DNA of 64,000 nt from Fratercula arctica (Eukaryota; Chordata; Aves; Charadriiformes; Alcidae), in assembly GCA_947846985.1 (NCBI GenBank), contig CANTUZ010000003.1, positions 56,926,096 to 56,990,095 of the forward strand. The letters are read 5' to 3'. Below the pieces are notes generated by a model, which did not search any database, was not told the DNA's origin, and saw nothing but the letters and a program-made list of their open reading frames with translations. A program made the translations under genes and the position numbers. How positions within the stretch are numbered: position 1 is the first letter of the stretch; the number at the start of each line of letters is the position of its first letter. Below are positions 48,601 through 60,600 of this stretch, one piece after another.

Positions 48601-51600
48601 TGCCCTAGCGTGGGCTGCTTGAGACTAGCTCAACTCACTCCTCCTCTGCTCCTGTTCGACAGACAAGTTCATTTCCCTCCAACTGGTGAGGAAATGAAGA
48701 ACTCGTGACAGGTCTGGTCAGCAGAGCGCGTGGCACCTGTGGCAAACACAAATCTGCATCCCCCCAAGGGTGGAGCATTTTCATCAAACGCTTTCAGCTT
48801 TTTATAGAGATGAGGTTCAGATCAGTGTAATGGCCCTACTTGAAATGTCCATATTTATAGATTAAGGGGAAAAAATAAAGTAGAAAAAATATGTACTTGT
48901 GCATTTCAGAAGGCTGCTTTTGGATGCTCGAGTTTCCTATGTAATGTCAAATCAACCTGCCACTGCTTTTGAAGCTTGTACGTTCTGTTCATTGTGATGC
49001 CAATGGTGGTCAGTTCTCCGTTTGCCAGAGAGGGGCTTTTGCAAGTGCAGTGAGAAGTAGATGTTCCCATGAACTCTGCACGTTTGGGACCATGGTGAGA
49101 AATCTGGTTTTTGGTATCCCTGCGTACAGTCCCGCTTCTTGTGCTCAAGGAGCCAACGTGCAAATGTGCCTAACTTGGATAACTGTTGAGGTTTTTCTTC
49201 CAAGCCATCTAAAGTGTGTGTTCAGTCGAGCAGCGGGGTTGCAGGTCAGATGGTGCCCAAGTGGTGTGAGTGCAGAGGCTGAGACTGGGTCAGAAAGCAA
49301 ACCCATCTTCCCACTTCTGCGTCATCCAACTACCACAACAAGCTTCACAAAACAGTGCTTTCAACAGATGCAAAATACATGTGTCATTATTTCAAAAAGG
49401 AAATCCCTGTGTTACCTATTAGCTATTTCTGTAACTGCATTTGTAGTTTTGGCCTCTTGTATATACAGCATAACCACGTACTGGCTATGGTACTGGAGGG
49501 ATGGTTTTCATAAGTTGAAGAAATTAATATTTTGTCTTCAAACTGTCTAGAACTGATTTTGAAACCCCTTCATTAGAAATAGCACTAAAGCCATCAACTT
49601 ATCATGCAGATAGAGTAATTTAAGGGTCAAAATCCTGAGGTACAATATCCATTCTAGGTCTAGGTTCAAACCCGAATGAAAGAACGTGTATCTCGCTGCT
49701 GGTCTGTCTGATGCTCAATTATTAAAGAAAAAAGTGTGGTTTGGTTTTGGGGAGAGGAAGGGGGCAACTGTGACAGTTGCCATGGAATAGTAGAGGTGAG
49801 AGCAGTTAGTTATCATTACTCATATAGTCCAATCTCAGCAGAAAATTAATACAATTGCTCAGTGTTTATGGATGATTTGAATGGTATTTTTTTCTTCCGG
49901 AAGAAAGCAAGTGGATGCTAGGAATGATGTATTCCTCTGATTTGTTACCCAGAAAACATCGTACAAGCATGTGGTCGGTAGCATATGTGCTGTGGCACAT
50001 ATGTTCAGGGCACCATTATTCAAAACACACCCAACAGCCTTCTGTTGGCACTGTCAGTAAATGTAATCCTGAATAATCAGTTGTGGTGGTTCATTTATTT
50101 ATTTTGATCTGGTGACGAAACTCATTCACTCTCAGAGATGAGATAGGGATCATCAGTCTGAATGTGTGTATATAAGCAGTGGATGATTGTCTTTTAGTGG
50201 GTAAATGTCAAGAAATGTTTATTCTTCCCCATCAAAGTTAAACAGTTTCCTAGTATGACTTTTCGGTGAGGAAGTTAAAGATTTACCAAAATATACTGAA
50301 TTAGAAGGAAGATTTGCAATGATATGGCGCCTAAAAACATAAAAACTAAGAAGTACAAATCATGTTTTGATTACATTTAGGATGGTGTGGCAGTGTATGT
50401 ATGTATGTTAAAGTGTCTGGTAGATTTCAGAGCTATGTTTCTCTCCATTGGGCATAAGTGGCATCCTTTGTTGCTAGACAGTTAGTGACCGGTACGCCCA
50501 AAACATCCTCAAAGAAGCAATAACATTGAAATAAAACTGTGGGAAATCTTTAAAAAAAAAAAAAAAAAAAAAGTGCGTGGAGTTATTTTGTTAAGCAAAG
50601 ACTGTAAAAATCAAAATTCTTGGAAGGTGAATGTTAATCAAGTAAACACCAATTGTTGAGCTACATTGAAAGCAAGCCAAGCAGAAATTACCAGAAGCTC
50701 AACAAAGGTTCCTCTGGGAAAAGTAAAATAAGAGGAACGAAATACTACTGGTATGCCCTTATGGCCCCAAACCTATTTCTTGCATGGAGGCAATTCCAGT
50801 TAAACGATGTTCATGGTGATAGCTTCTCATTAACTCTATTTTGTATTGCCTGGGCACTTCCCGCTTGCACAGCATGTCGTTAATTGCAGGAGAGCTGCCT
50901 GCCTGAAGGTTTACTCAGTGTCCGTAGGACATTAAGGATCTTTCCTTTATTTTAATCGTGAGAACTTCTCTTTAGCAGTTGATGAGATCTAAAAGCTTGG
51001 GGAGTAGTCCGCAATTAACATCCTTTTTTTTTCCCATTCTTTGTAGGAAAGGGATTAACAACGTAGTACTCTCAAAATCATGTAAACTCCTCTGCAATCC
51101 AAGTGTCATTTGCTTCCAGATGTGAGATGCATTTAGGGAGTCTAAGAGCTAACATGGGAAAATAGCATGTTCCTCAGCAGTGGTTTTCCTTGATTCAGTT
51201 GTGCCTGGAGGGGACGGTTCTGCATCAAAAGTGCAACAGAAGCCCATGGGGAGCTCTGCTAATTATTGTGCTTCCCTTGCAGACAGCCCAGCCTGTGGTG
51301 AGCCCAACCAGAGTTGCTGGCTCCAGCAGTGTGGAGCCATGGCCGGACCCCTGCTGTCATCACGCACCTTTTGAGAAAGATACCAGTGATATGAGTAAAA
51401 TTGTAGCCTGTTGGAAGTCTGTAAGAGTTTTGCTAATTAATTTAGGTTTCCCTTAGAGAAGGCACCAAAACTGATGGACTATAGGTTACAGAAGGCTTGC
51501 TGTAAACCTACCAGTGAGTGTCTGCTACTGACCCCGAGCCTGGATTTCACTTTGTTGCATTGATCCCCTCTACTCCACTCTCGTGAGACCCCACCTGGAG

Positions 51601-54600
51601 TACTGTGTCCAGTTCTGGAGCCCCTACTACAAGAAAGATATAGACGTGCTGGAACATGTCCAGAGAAGTGCCACAAGGATGATCAGAGGGCTGGAGCACC
51701 TCTCCTATGAGGACAGACTGAGAGAGTTGGGGTTGTTCAGTCCAGAGAAAAGAAGGCTCTGAGGAGACCTTATAGTGGCCTACCAGTATCTTAAGAGGGC
51801 CTACAAGAAAGCTGGTGAGGGACTTTTTAGGATGTCAGGTAATGGTAGGACTAGAGGGAACGGATTAAAACTAGAGATGGGTCGATTCAGATTGGATGTT
51901 AGGAAGAAGTTCTTCACCATGACGGTGGTGAGACACTGGAACAGGTTGCCCAGAGAGGTGGTGGATGCCCCATCTCTGGAAGTGTTCAAGGCCAGGCTGG
52001 ATGGGGCTCTGATTAGCCTGATCTAGTGGGAGGTGTCCCTGCCTATGGCAGGGAGTTGGAACTAGGTGATCTTTAAGGTCCCTTCCAACCCTAACAATTC
52101 TGATTCTATGATCCTGCAGTTCTTTAAATGCAGCAGAGTCACCCTACAGGTGGCCCAGAATTGAAATACAACAGTTGCCTCTCTCAGCTGATGTAGTGAG
52201 GAGCCTTGAAACCATAAAGCTTAAAGCGTGAAAGGTGCTATATCTAGAGTGAACCTGTAAGCAGACATTAGGTCAAGCCGTAGATGGAGACCTGCGTGCA
52301 TAGTTACTGCTAGAGAGGCACGGGAACAGCAGGAAAGAAGAGCAAAGGGAGACTGTGCAGTTCTTGCAAGCAGAGGCGTAAACTTGTGTTTCTCTGTTTT
52401 GTGCTGTAACGTTGAGTCGCTGGGGTTTAGTGGGGGGATGGTATTTGATGTCTTTCCTCTGGCTGAAGGAAACGTCCTCTCAAAAGTACTGCGACTGTTG
52501 TCAGTGTAAAATGGGCAGGTGGTTTTGAAGGGGAGAAGAAATTGCTTTGTGTTGATGTCTGCAAATGAAAGAAGACAATGGGAGATGACTTCCAATACAG
52601 CTTTTTTTTGTAGACTTCTGGGAAAAATCCACAAGGCTTACCTGTAGGTGAAAAGGGAAGTGTATGACACCAGTTCTGGTTCATTGCAAGAGGATATGGT
52701 TACAGGGTCTCTGGGGACGCTTGCGACCTCACCGATGGAGGGCAGGAAGCTGCACTGGAGTCCACCACCCTGGGCCTCCAAAGGCAGCGCCAGTCACCTG
52801 CAGTGAGTGCAGGATGTGACGGCAGCATTTCACTTTGAAATCAAAGGCAGAGATACCTAATCATGTTTCTGACAGACCCAGGGAACTAGGTAACCTCTCT
52901 GCCAGCTGTAGATTATTTGGTGGGTGTTTTTTTAAGACTGAGATACTGTTCAGTTACAGTGCTGACAAGAACGTACGTGTTTTTTCCTAGCGATGCAGAA
53001 GCATTTAAGCACAATTCTAGTGCATGCTGAGGTATGTGGTGTGCCCAGCAGTTACCCAAAGTCACTTTAAAGTTGCACAAAGTTGCAATACAGGATTTCA
53101 GACAAATACTGCATCCTGGGTACCGTCATACGCTTCAGTGAGGCTTTAATTCCTATTTTGTGCTGTCAGGAACATGTAAGGCCAAAGGTAGACCTGAAAT
53201 GGCAAAACTGAAAATATCCGCTACCTGCAGCGGATTCTGCGAAATCAAAGATAACAAAAAGATACCTGAAAGGCAGGAAGAGGGAGGAGAATTTTAAAAA
53301 AACTGAGGCTTAGTGGAGTCAGATGCACAGGGAAGTTCCAACAGATTTTCGTGTTTGGTTGCCTGTTGTCCATAACACTGTGTTCCTTCTCTCTCTCCTT
53401 GTTCACATACCGTGGGCAGCCCTTCACTCACACGGTGATTATTTCCTTCTGAGACAGCAGAATCATTCTGTGTAGGGCCTAAACAAAACCCCACTGAAAC
53501 CAGGGGAGAGGCTGATGTGGAGCTCAGGGGCTCTGCATTTGTCTTTACAGGGGGATTGTTGCATCCTTTAACATTTGAAACGTGACATGCCCGCAACTAA
53601 CAAGAACAGATAAGGGCCACCCTCTCTGCCTATAAAGAAGGCACAGTGCAAAAATATATGGTGAAAGATGAAGGCAAATGCAAAGGTAATGTCTCGGTGG
53701 TTGCCATAGCTTCTAATTCAGCACTTGAGAAAAGTTTTTCCATTCGCCACAAAACACTTTGAGTGAGAATGTTACAAACAGTATTTAAGATGCTTGAAAA
53801 GAAAAATTAAATAAGAATTCAATATGAACACTTGGAATGTTAACTAATTTTTTTTAGCGCTGGAATTAGGGCAGATGTCTTCGCTGTGGTCAGTTATGCT
53901 TTGAAAATACATTCTGAAGGCATTTAAAAAAACATGTTACTAGTATAATTAGCATGATAGAAAAATACCATCCACCCACATTTTTATAAAGTCAAAACCA
54001 GAGTCCCTTTAGATCACTGTAGAGATCTGAAGACCAGCTGAATTAAGCCTGAGCTTGTAAGGCTTACGGACCACTAACATCACAGAGTTCCTGTTTAGTC
54101 CAGGGTATGTATGTACAGATTGTATATTTTTATGTCTATGTGAGTGTGTATACATACATATATACACACAAACACTTATATCTAAAAAATACATGTTGTG
54201 TATACAAATTACGCTTCTGCTTCGCTGGTGGTCCAGACAGATGTTATAAAGTAACCTACAAGTGCTCAGAATTCTCCCGGAGGCGGGCTGCTGTTTCCTT
54301 TCATTCAAAGTATATACAGACAGAGCAAAATTAGCCTTTTACCTTCATGCATTAAGGGCAAAAGCAGGATGGGAAATGAGCTCGATGCAGATAAGCTCAC
54401 CTAGACATATCGGGACAATAGAGGGAAGCCTGTATTATGAAGGATGTTACTGTTATGGTAACTATCAAGCCTGGTGCCACTAAAATGGAAAGATGAAAAC
54501 CAGATGTCTGTAAAGGGAATGTGTGTTACTCAAAGCACACAGGAACAAACAACAAGGCCATGTCATTTTCCCTGTCATCTTAAAAGTGTTTCAAGGTGAT

Positions 54601-57600
54601 TGATTATTTTACATGTGAATTTTACATTCAAGACGTATTCTTGAAGAGGGCTTGAGTGTTTGTTGCGTGTTTCTAGAGAAGAAGAAAGGCTAAATAAAAG
54701 GTTTTCATTCATTTGGTTTATTTTAGTTTGTGTTTTTCACTTTTTCGATTTATTCAAGTCCCTCAATAGGAGTTGGAAGTATTACTAAAACATCGGGGTT
54801 TTTCTAATGAATATATGTTAAAAAAAAAAAAAAAAGCACTTTTAATTGGTAACATCTTTTAGCTGGCATATGGCTAGCTAATAACTCAGACTTAATTAGC
54901 AAATCTGGGGAAGAATAACTTCCTAATATGGAATTAAAAAGGCCTGTCATTGTTTTTCATCTGAGACTGACTATATTGCTTGGACCTGAAATGTAGCAGC
55001 CTTGTTTTTTTTTTTTTTCCTCCTGGTCCCAGTGGATGAGCTGTGTTTTAGCATGGATCTGTTGCAAAAAGAGAGTTTGAAATTGCCACGACTCATGCTA
55101 ATAGAAAATGGAGAAACAGGACCTTTCCAGAAAGTATAGTTATACTCTTAATAAATGTGCATCTAGTGAACTGACCTGTGTTATTTTTTCAGTGCCATAT
55201 GCGACACTCTAAACATTTGATTTCCACAGACTAGTGATTTTATTTTTATTTCTCTTCAGACTTAGTCCGTGGATCCCTAGGGTCTGTGGACTACTGCAGA
55301 GGCAACCACTGATGGTGGGTAGGAAAAGTGGCCTTGTACATGCTATAGAGTAGTCCACATAATTGGATTTTTAAACCAGGCTGTGTGTCCTTTGATAAAT
55401 GAAACGTTAGGGAGCAGGCAAAACCTCTCACGCTCCTTTGAGGCCATTCCCTCAGTTTTCTGTTATATAGTCTTTGCACCCAGTGAATCCGATATCTGCC
55501 TCGAAAAGAAAGGGCGTAGTCCATCAGCTATCAAGAGGTTCCTACTGCTGTGATGAGTTCTTCGAGCCTTATCAGCAGCGTGTTGTTTCAGGGCTCCAGC
55601 GTCGTTCTTCCTCTGATAGGCGGCCGCTCGGCAACTGAGCTTCATGGTTTGGCAAATGCTGAGCTGTCAAGTTGCGCTAATGATTTGGAAAGAGATGGAT
55701 GTGAGTCTAATTGCAGTAATTAAAGGAGAGGGCTGTCTTATTCCCTTGCTTGTATGAAGGTGAATATCCTTGAAACCCCTGAAGCAGCACGCTCGTAACC
55801 AAGGACACAGATACCCAGGCTTGGTGTATCATTTGGGTTCAAGAAAAGGCTTTGCTTAGAGAGCAATAGGCGGTGGCGAGGGCAGGGTTGAATGAAGCCT
55901 TGTAGCTCAACACCACTGCACTCCTAACAGTGCTGTGACAGAGGGAACATGGGAGTTAACTGTGTTTTATTATGCCACTGCTATAGTTCTCATTTTACTA
56001 ATTAATTGCTTGTCAGTCTTGTAACTCTTCAGCTCAGTGGTGTCATGTCCTATAATGTTTTATTTGAAGTTACATTGTTTTTGGAATAATCTAGCTGGGG
56101 ACCTGATTGGTTTTGTGTAAATATATCAACACGGGGACTTTTACTTTCAAGCCTGAATTGATTACTGAGCACAGTCTAAATTTCTTTTTATTGATGTAAT
56201 TACAACTAAAAAATTCAAACAAAGGACAAGCACAATTATGCAAGGAAGCCATCCAGAGAGCTGCCTATTTGTTTTTCATTTTATCATTGTAAGAGCATTT
56301 GTATGCTGCGCCATTTAGCAGCATATACCCCTTGCCAGAGCATCAGTACCATTGATAATTCTTGCTGACCTTCAGGGCAGTCAGCACCCTCTAGATATTT
56401 TTAGGTGTTTGGCTAATTTCCTCAAAGCACCTGATGTTTTGTTTATGCAGTAAATTTCACAGGCACAGAGGCAGGTACCTTTCTGGGGAGATAAAACCCA
56501 TCTTCCCTTGCCATAACTGCACTTTGTCCTGCATTCGCTACATGAAGCGATTTAGAAAAAAACCCTTCTGATCTGGCACATTTTCCCGCATTTGTAGTAT
56601 TAAAGGGAGGCATGGCAGGTCTGTTTGTGCTCTTGTACGCTGCTTAGCCCCGTTATGCTGGGACATTGACAGCGTCTCCGATTTTCGTTAATCAGCACAA
56701 AAGGAGAAACTTCTGCGGCTGAGCTCAGAGAGGGTGGTGTGCTCGTGGGGGATCGCCACGTCCGTGCCTTCCTTCCGAGGGGCTTTTTTTTTTTCCTTTG
56801 GCAAAGTTTGTATTCGCAAGCCACAATGCCCGCCTTCCGCAGGAGTAAAACCAGAGCTAAGAGTTTAGCGTTGGCTCGCAAAACCCAGCAGCAGGCAGCA
56901 GCAGCGTACGGCTCCCTGCACAGGATGTTTTCTGTGGTGAGTCCTGCAGCGGCGTGGGTTAAGCTGGGGGGGGGGGGATGCTGCTTAATTCGGCTGAGGT
57001 AGGTGATGGGGTGCACCAGCCTGCCTGCGCTTGATAAATAGCGGCTACCCCAGCGTTGGTAATCAAATAATGGATTCTGGGAACACGTAGTCGGTGGGTG
57101 AGTTTATACCAGTGCGCTGCATGGGAAAAGATTTGGGCTTTTTGAAGTTTGGGGGAGGGAAGGATGGGTTGGATGCCTGCACTGTTTGCTGCTGGGCTCA
57201 AGCGAAATAGTTATTTCTTGCGTCTGTCAGAGAAAGGACGAAGTCACGATCCAGATTTTGACAAGAAGTGGGATGTCGAAACAAGATTCTTCAGGGAAAT
57301 TTGGAAATAACTGCAACATGAATGTTTTAACTATTTCTCTGGTTTTTTGACTAATAATTTAGGATTGTAGAAAAAGGGGAGAAAAAAGATAAATCATCAA
57401 GGTACTGCTGGGGGAATATAAGGCGGCTGTAAATATATTACACAGGTGGTAGAAAAAATACTTGAGCCTTCTGCAGTAAGATTGGCAACAAGGACACGGG
57501 GAAGGAGAGAATGGCAGTATTTTCACAAGATCAGGGTTTGAGAAACTTTGCCTTCTTTTTGTGACCTGGGCTATAAGGGTTCCTCTCTCTTTGTTTGCCT

Positions 57601-60600
57601 GAAGCTCTCATCTTTACATTTAGTATGGTCAGGATTTAACCTTCCAGGCTGGAAATGATTTCTGTTTTGCCTTTGACTTTGGTATGCGTTGGGTCAGATG
57701 TCTTTGATTTTAGAGATGCTGAGTACAGCATCTATGAACCCAATGGAAGCTGCTGGTCCTCGGGACCTGGTCGGCGCAGATCCCTGCTGCGTGGCTTGGT
57801 TCATAACCAGCGTGTCCGTCCAGTACCTAAGACACCAGCGGTTCTTCCTCTATATCCAGGGAGAAGGATGGGCACCTCTCTCTGTGTAGGAGCTGAGAGG
57901 GAAGATTTGCCACCGTGCAATTCATATTACTAGCTCAGGCACCGTGTCAGGTGGGTTGCGTCGTAGCTGTTTTACACAACCACGTGTTCAGTCTTATTTC
58001 AGGCCTTGACCCGTGCTGCTGGGAAAGAGTTACTAGGTCATCAACCCCTCTTCTTACTGTACTTGAGAGTTCTAAATAAGGTTGGTGACACCTACTTGCG
58101 TTACTGGAATGGGCTGACTTCACTAATGTAAATGTCCCTGAAATTAGGAAATTCTTGCTCAAAGACAAAGGTTTATCCATAACTCCTCCCCTGTTGTCTA
58201 GGCTGGTAGTGTTTGGCAGGGCAGCTTTTAAAAATGTAGCGTAGAGGAGTTGCTTCTCCCTCCTTGAAGTGTAACTCTTAACTATGTTTGGCGTATTACT
58301 ACAAAGGATCGGAGTGGGCACTTTTGAAAAAATACCTTTCCTTTAGCCATGTTTTAAACATTTTAATTAAAAGACATGCAAGAGAGACAGTGAAACAAAA
58401 CAGACCCCTGAAATTTCCGCAGCGTCAGGAACAGTTTCATGTTCTGAGTGGCCTTTAAGTTGGGGATGAAGAAGGAGAAGGACCAGAAGATAAGTGGTGA
58501 CTGAGGCTACTACTTTGTTTTAGCTTCTGTTCCCCGACTGAGCGGTAGTCTTGCCCAGATACCTGTGGTGAAAATCTCATTAGGCAGTTTTCAGTAAAAC
58601 TCTGATGACATTTTTCAGTCTTAATCAATAATTTAGAGGAGTGCACATACTGTATTGGTGCGCAACATAAGGCAACTTTTTTCAGCCTTTAAGCCTGCAA
58701 CTTTCTAGCCTTTTAAATTGCTTGGTTACAAAGTACTTCCCAGTTTGAGGATGACAGAGAAGTCTAGAGAGTGATGGACCAACAAAAAACCGGGGGCTGT
58801 CAGGGCTGCCTTCGCTCTGGAGAGAAGCATCTTCTAACACAAAGGAAAAGTTATGGACATCTCCAAAAGCTTTCCTTCTTCACAGGGTGAGGGATGTGAA
58901 GAGGTCTCTGTCCAGCTGTTCATTTCTCAAAATCCCATGTATAATTTTATTTCTTCTGCTAACTGGTGTGTTCAGTCTTCTCGGAAATACATACATCAGA
59001 CAGAGCTGAGCTGTTAGCTGTTGATTTTTAGAGGGTACAAGACTAATCTGTTTCTGCAGGATGTTTTCTGAGCATGCTTCCTCTTCGGATAAGGAATTCA
59101 AAGGATTGGTGAGCATCCCGTAGATATGGTCAGTGTCCTCCACAAGGGTACAGGAATCTGAAGACTCATCAAAGAACGTGCATGGTTTTAACCCTCCCGA
59201 GGAGTCTTTCTCAGTCTGTAGAGTTTTTTAAGCCTACTCAAAATATTCCTTTCCATCACTTTTTCAAACAAACCCCGGCCGACTGATGGAGTACATGAGG
59301 TGTATAAATGAGGGTAAAAAAACCAGCAGTGAGCAGAGACACCGTAACACTAATTGACCTTGTGCAGCATTTATGCTCAATCAGTATCATTCAGTAGAAA
59401 GTCACAGGGTAGCCATGAAATTGTTGTGCTAATGCTTAACCACTGCTGATTAATGTCTTCTGCTCGCTCACCAATTAATTTTATGGAGATTTTTAACTCT
59501 GGTGGGGATGGCACAGCTTCAAATGATGATATGCTTGTCTGCAAGGAGCAAAGAAAATCTGTGAGAGGTTCCTTGTAAGAGTATCCTTCGGTTCAGTTTA
59601 AAGGAACAATCTCTAATATTTCTTATCGGGGTATTATTGAAAATGGGATGTGCTTCATCTCCATCTGACAAGCTGAGCACTACTGTGGTGGTTGGCTGTG
59701 GGTCAAGCTGACAATGATGTGGACTGGAACTTTCCCTTCTAAGGTTACTGTGAGCAATCCTCATTCACAGGGAATACTCCCTGCAAAAGCATGTAGGACC
59801 TACCTATGAGTCGCAAACATGCAGGGATGAAAAAATAGTTTCTCTTAGTTTTCTTAGAGGCCAAGAGAGTACAGGGCAGGAGGCTGTTTCCCCTGACTGC
59901 TAGGTGTGTAGAAGGGTTTACTACAGTTTTGTTGGAAAATCTGTGAAAATGGCCAGTAAAACAGTACAGTGCTGCTTAACTTCATTCTCTCTGGAATGCG
60001 AGTATTTGTTTTTTCTATAAACCCTTTGTGAAGTGCCAGTTGTCTTTCCTAACTCTGACATTCAAATCTAGCAATGTTAGTCAAAATTTTTGGATTTTTA
60101 GCCTCATCTGTCTGCTGTTTGTTGCCAAAGGTAAGTTGAAGCTGCTTGCAGTCTTCTATAAATGTTGCCAAAAGTGGCGTATATAAGCTCAAGTGATGGA
60201 TTTTGGAGAAAGTGTGTCATTTCCACTGCATGTTCTCCTCAGCTTTTCTCTGCACCCATCTACGTTGCAGTCTTGTCCACAGTCAGTCATCTGGGCTTTT
60301 CTTTTCACCAACTTAAATGTTGTTGTTCTGATGAGCTGCAGACTATAAAGATTGGCATAAATAATTTCTTTACTGTTTGCTAAGCCCGGACAGTGTTGGC
60401 CTTGTGCAAATAAAAGATGCTGTGTGCTTAAGGAGTTTACCAGATGTAACTGAGAGTCAAATCTGCCTGGCTTAGCCATTGCAGTGTCATCATCAGGGCA
60501 AATCCAGGGTTAATTCCCACCTAATTCAGGGTTACAGTGGGTGTATGCAGTGTCAACTTGGGGCTTCTCTTGAGACATCTTGGTTTAAGGGCACTGGACT

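Larger units (their letters stand above)
56641..57120 (+). promoter_or_regulatory. Candidate CpG-rich internal TIAM2 promoter
   Basis: 26 CpG dinucleotides counted by eye in 480 bp, against only a handful per 500 bp in most of this intron. The patch surrounds an ATG-initiated ORF with a strong 3' donor. No clear TATA box is visible, as is common for CpG-island promoters. It lies about 6.7 kb upstream of the DH-starting exon, a sensible place for a promoter of a short DH-PH isoform. Promoter activity is inferred, not seen. Confidence 0.5.

Noticed and set aside
49091..49550. 152-codon ATG frame (whole frame 193 codons) with a hydrophobic, membrane-like stretch near its end
   Set aside because: No recognised domain, no splice or promoter context, AT-biased tail, and the hydrophobic run could arise from T-rich intron sequence. 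No second evidence supports a gene.
56600..57016. 138-codon minus-strand frame opposite the candidate first exon
   Set aside because: It is the antisense shadow of the CpG-rich patch; the plus-strand ORF has the matching splice donor and phase, the minus strand has neither.
57655..57933. 92-codon frame just downstream of the CpG-rich patch
   Set aside because: No recognised domain and no phase-compatible donor clearly supported; two overlapping frames are equally open, suggesting chance.
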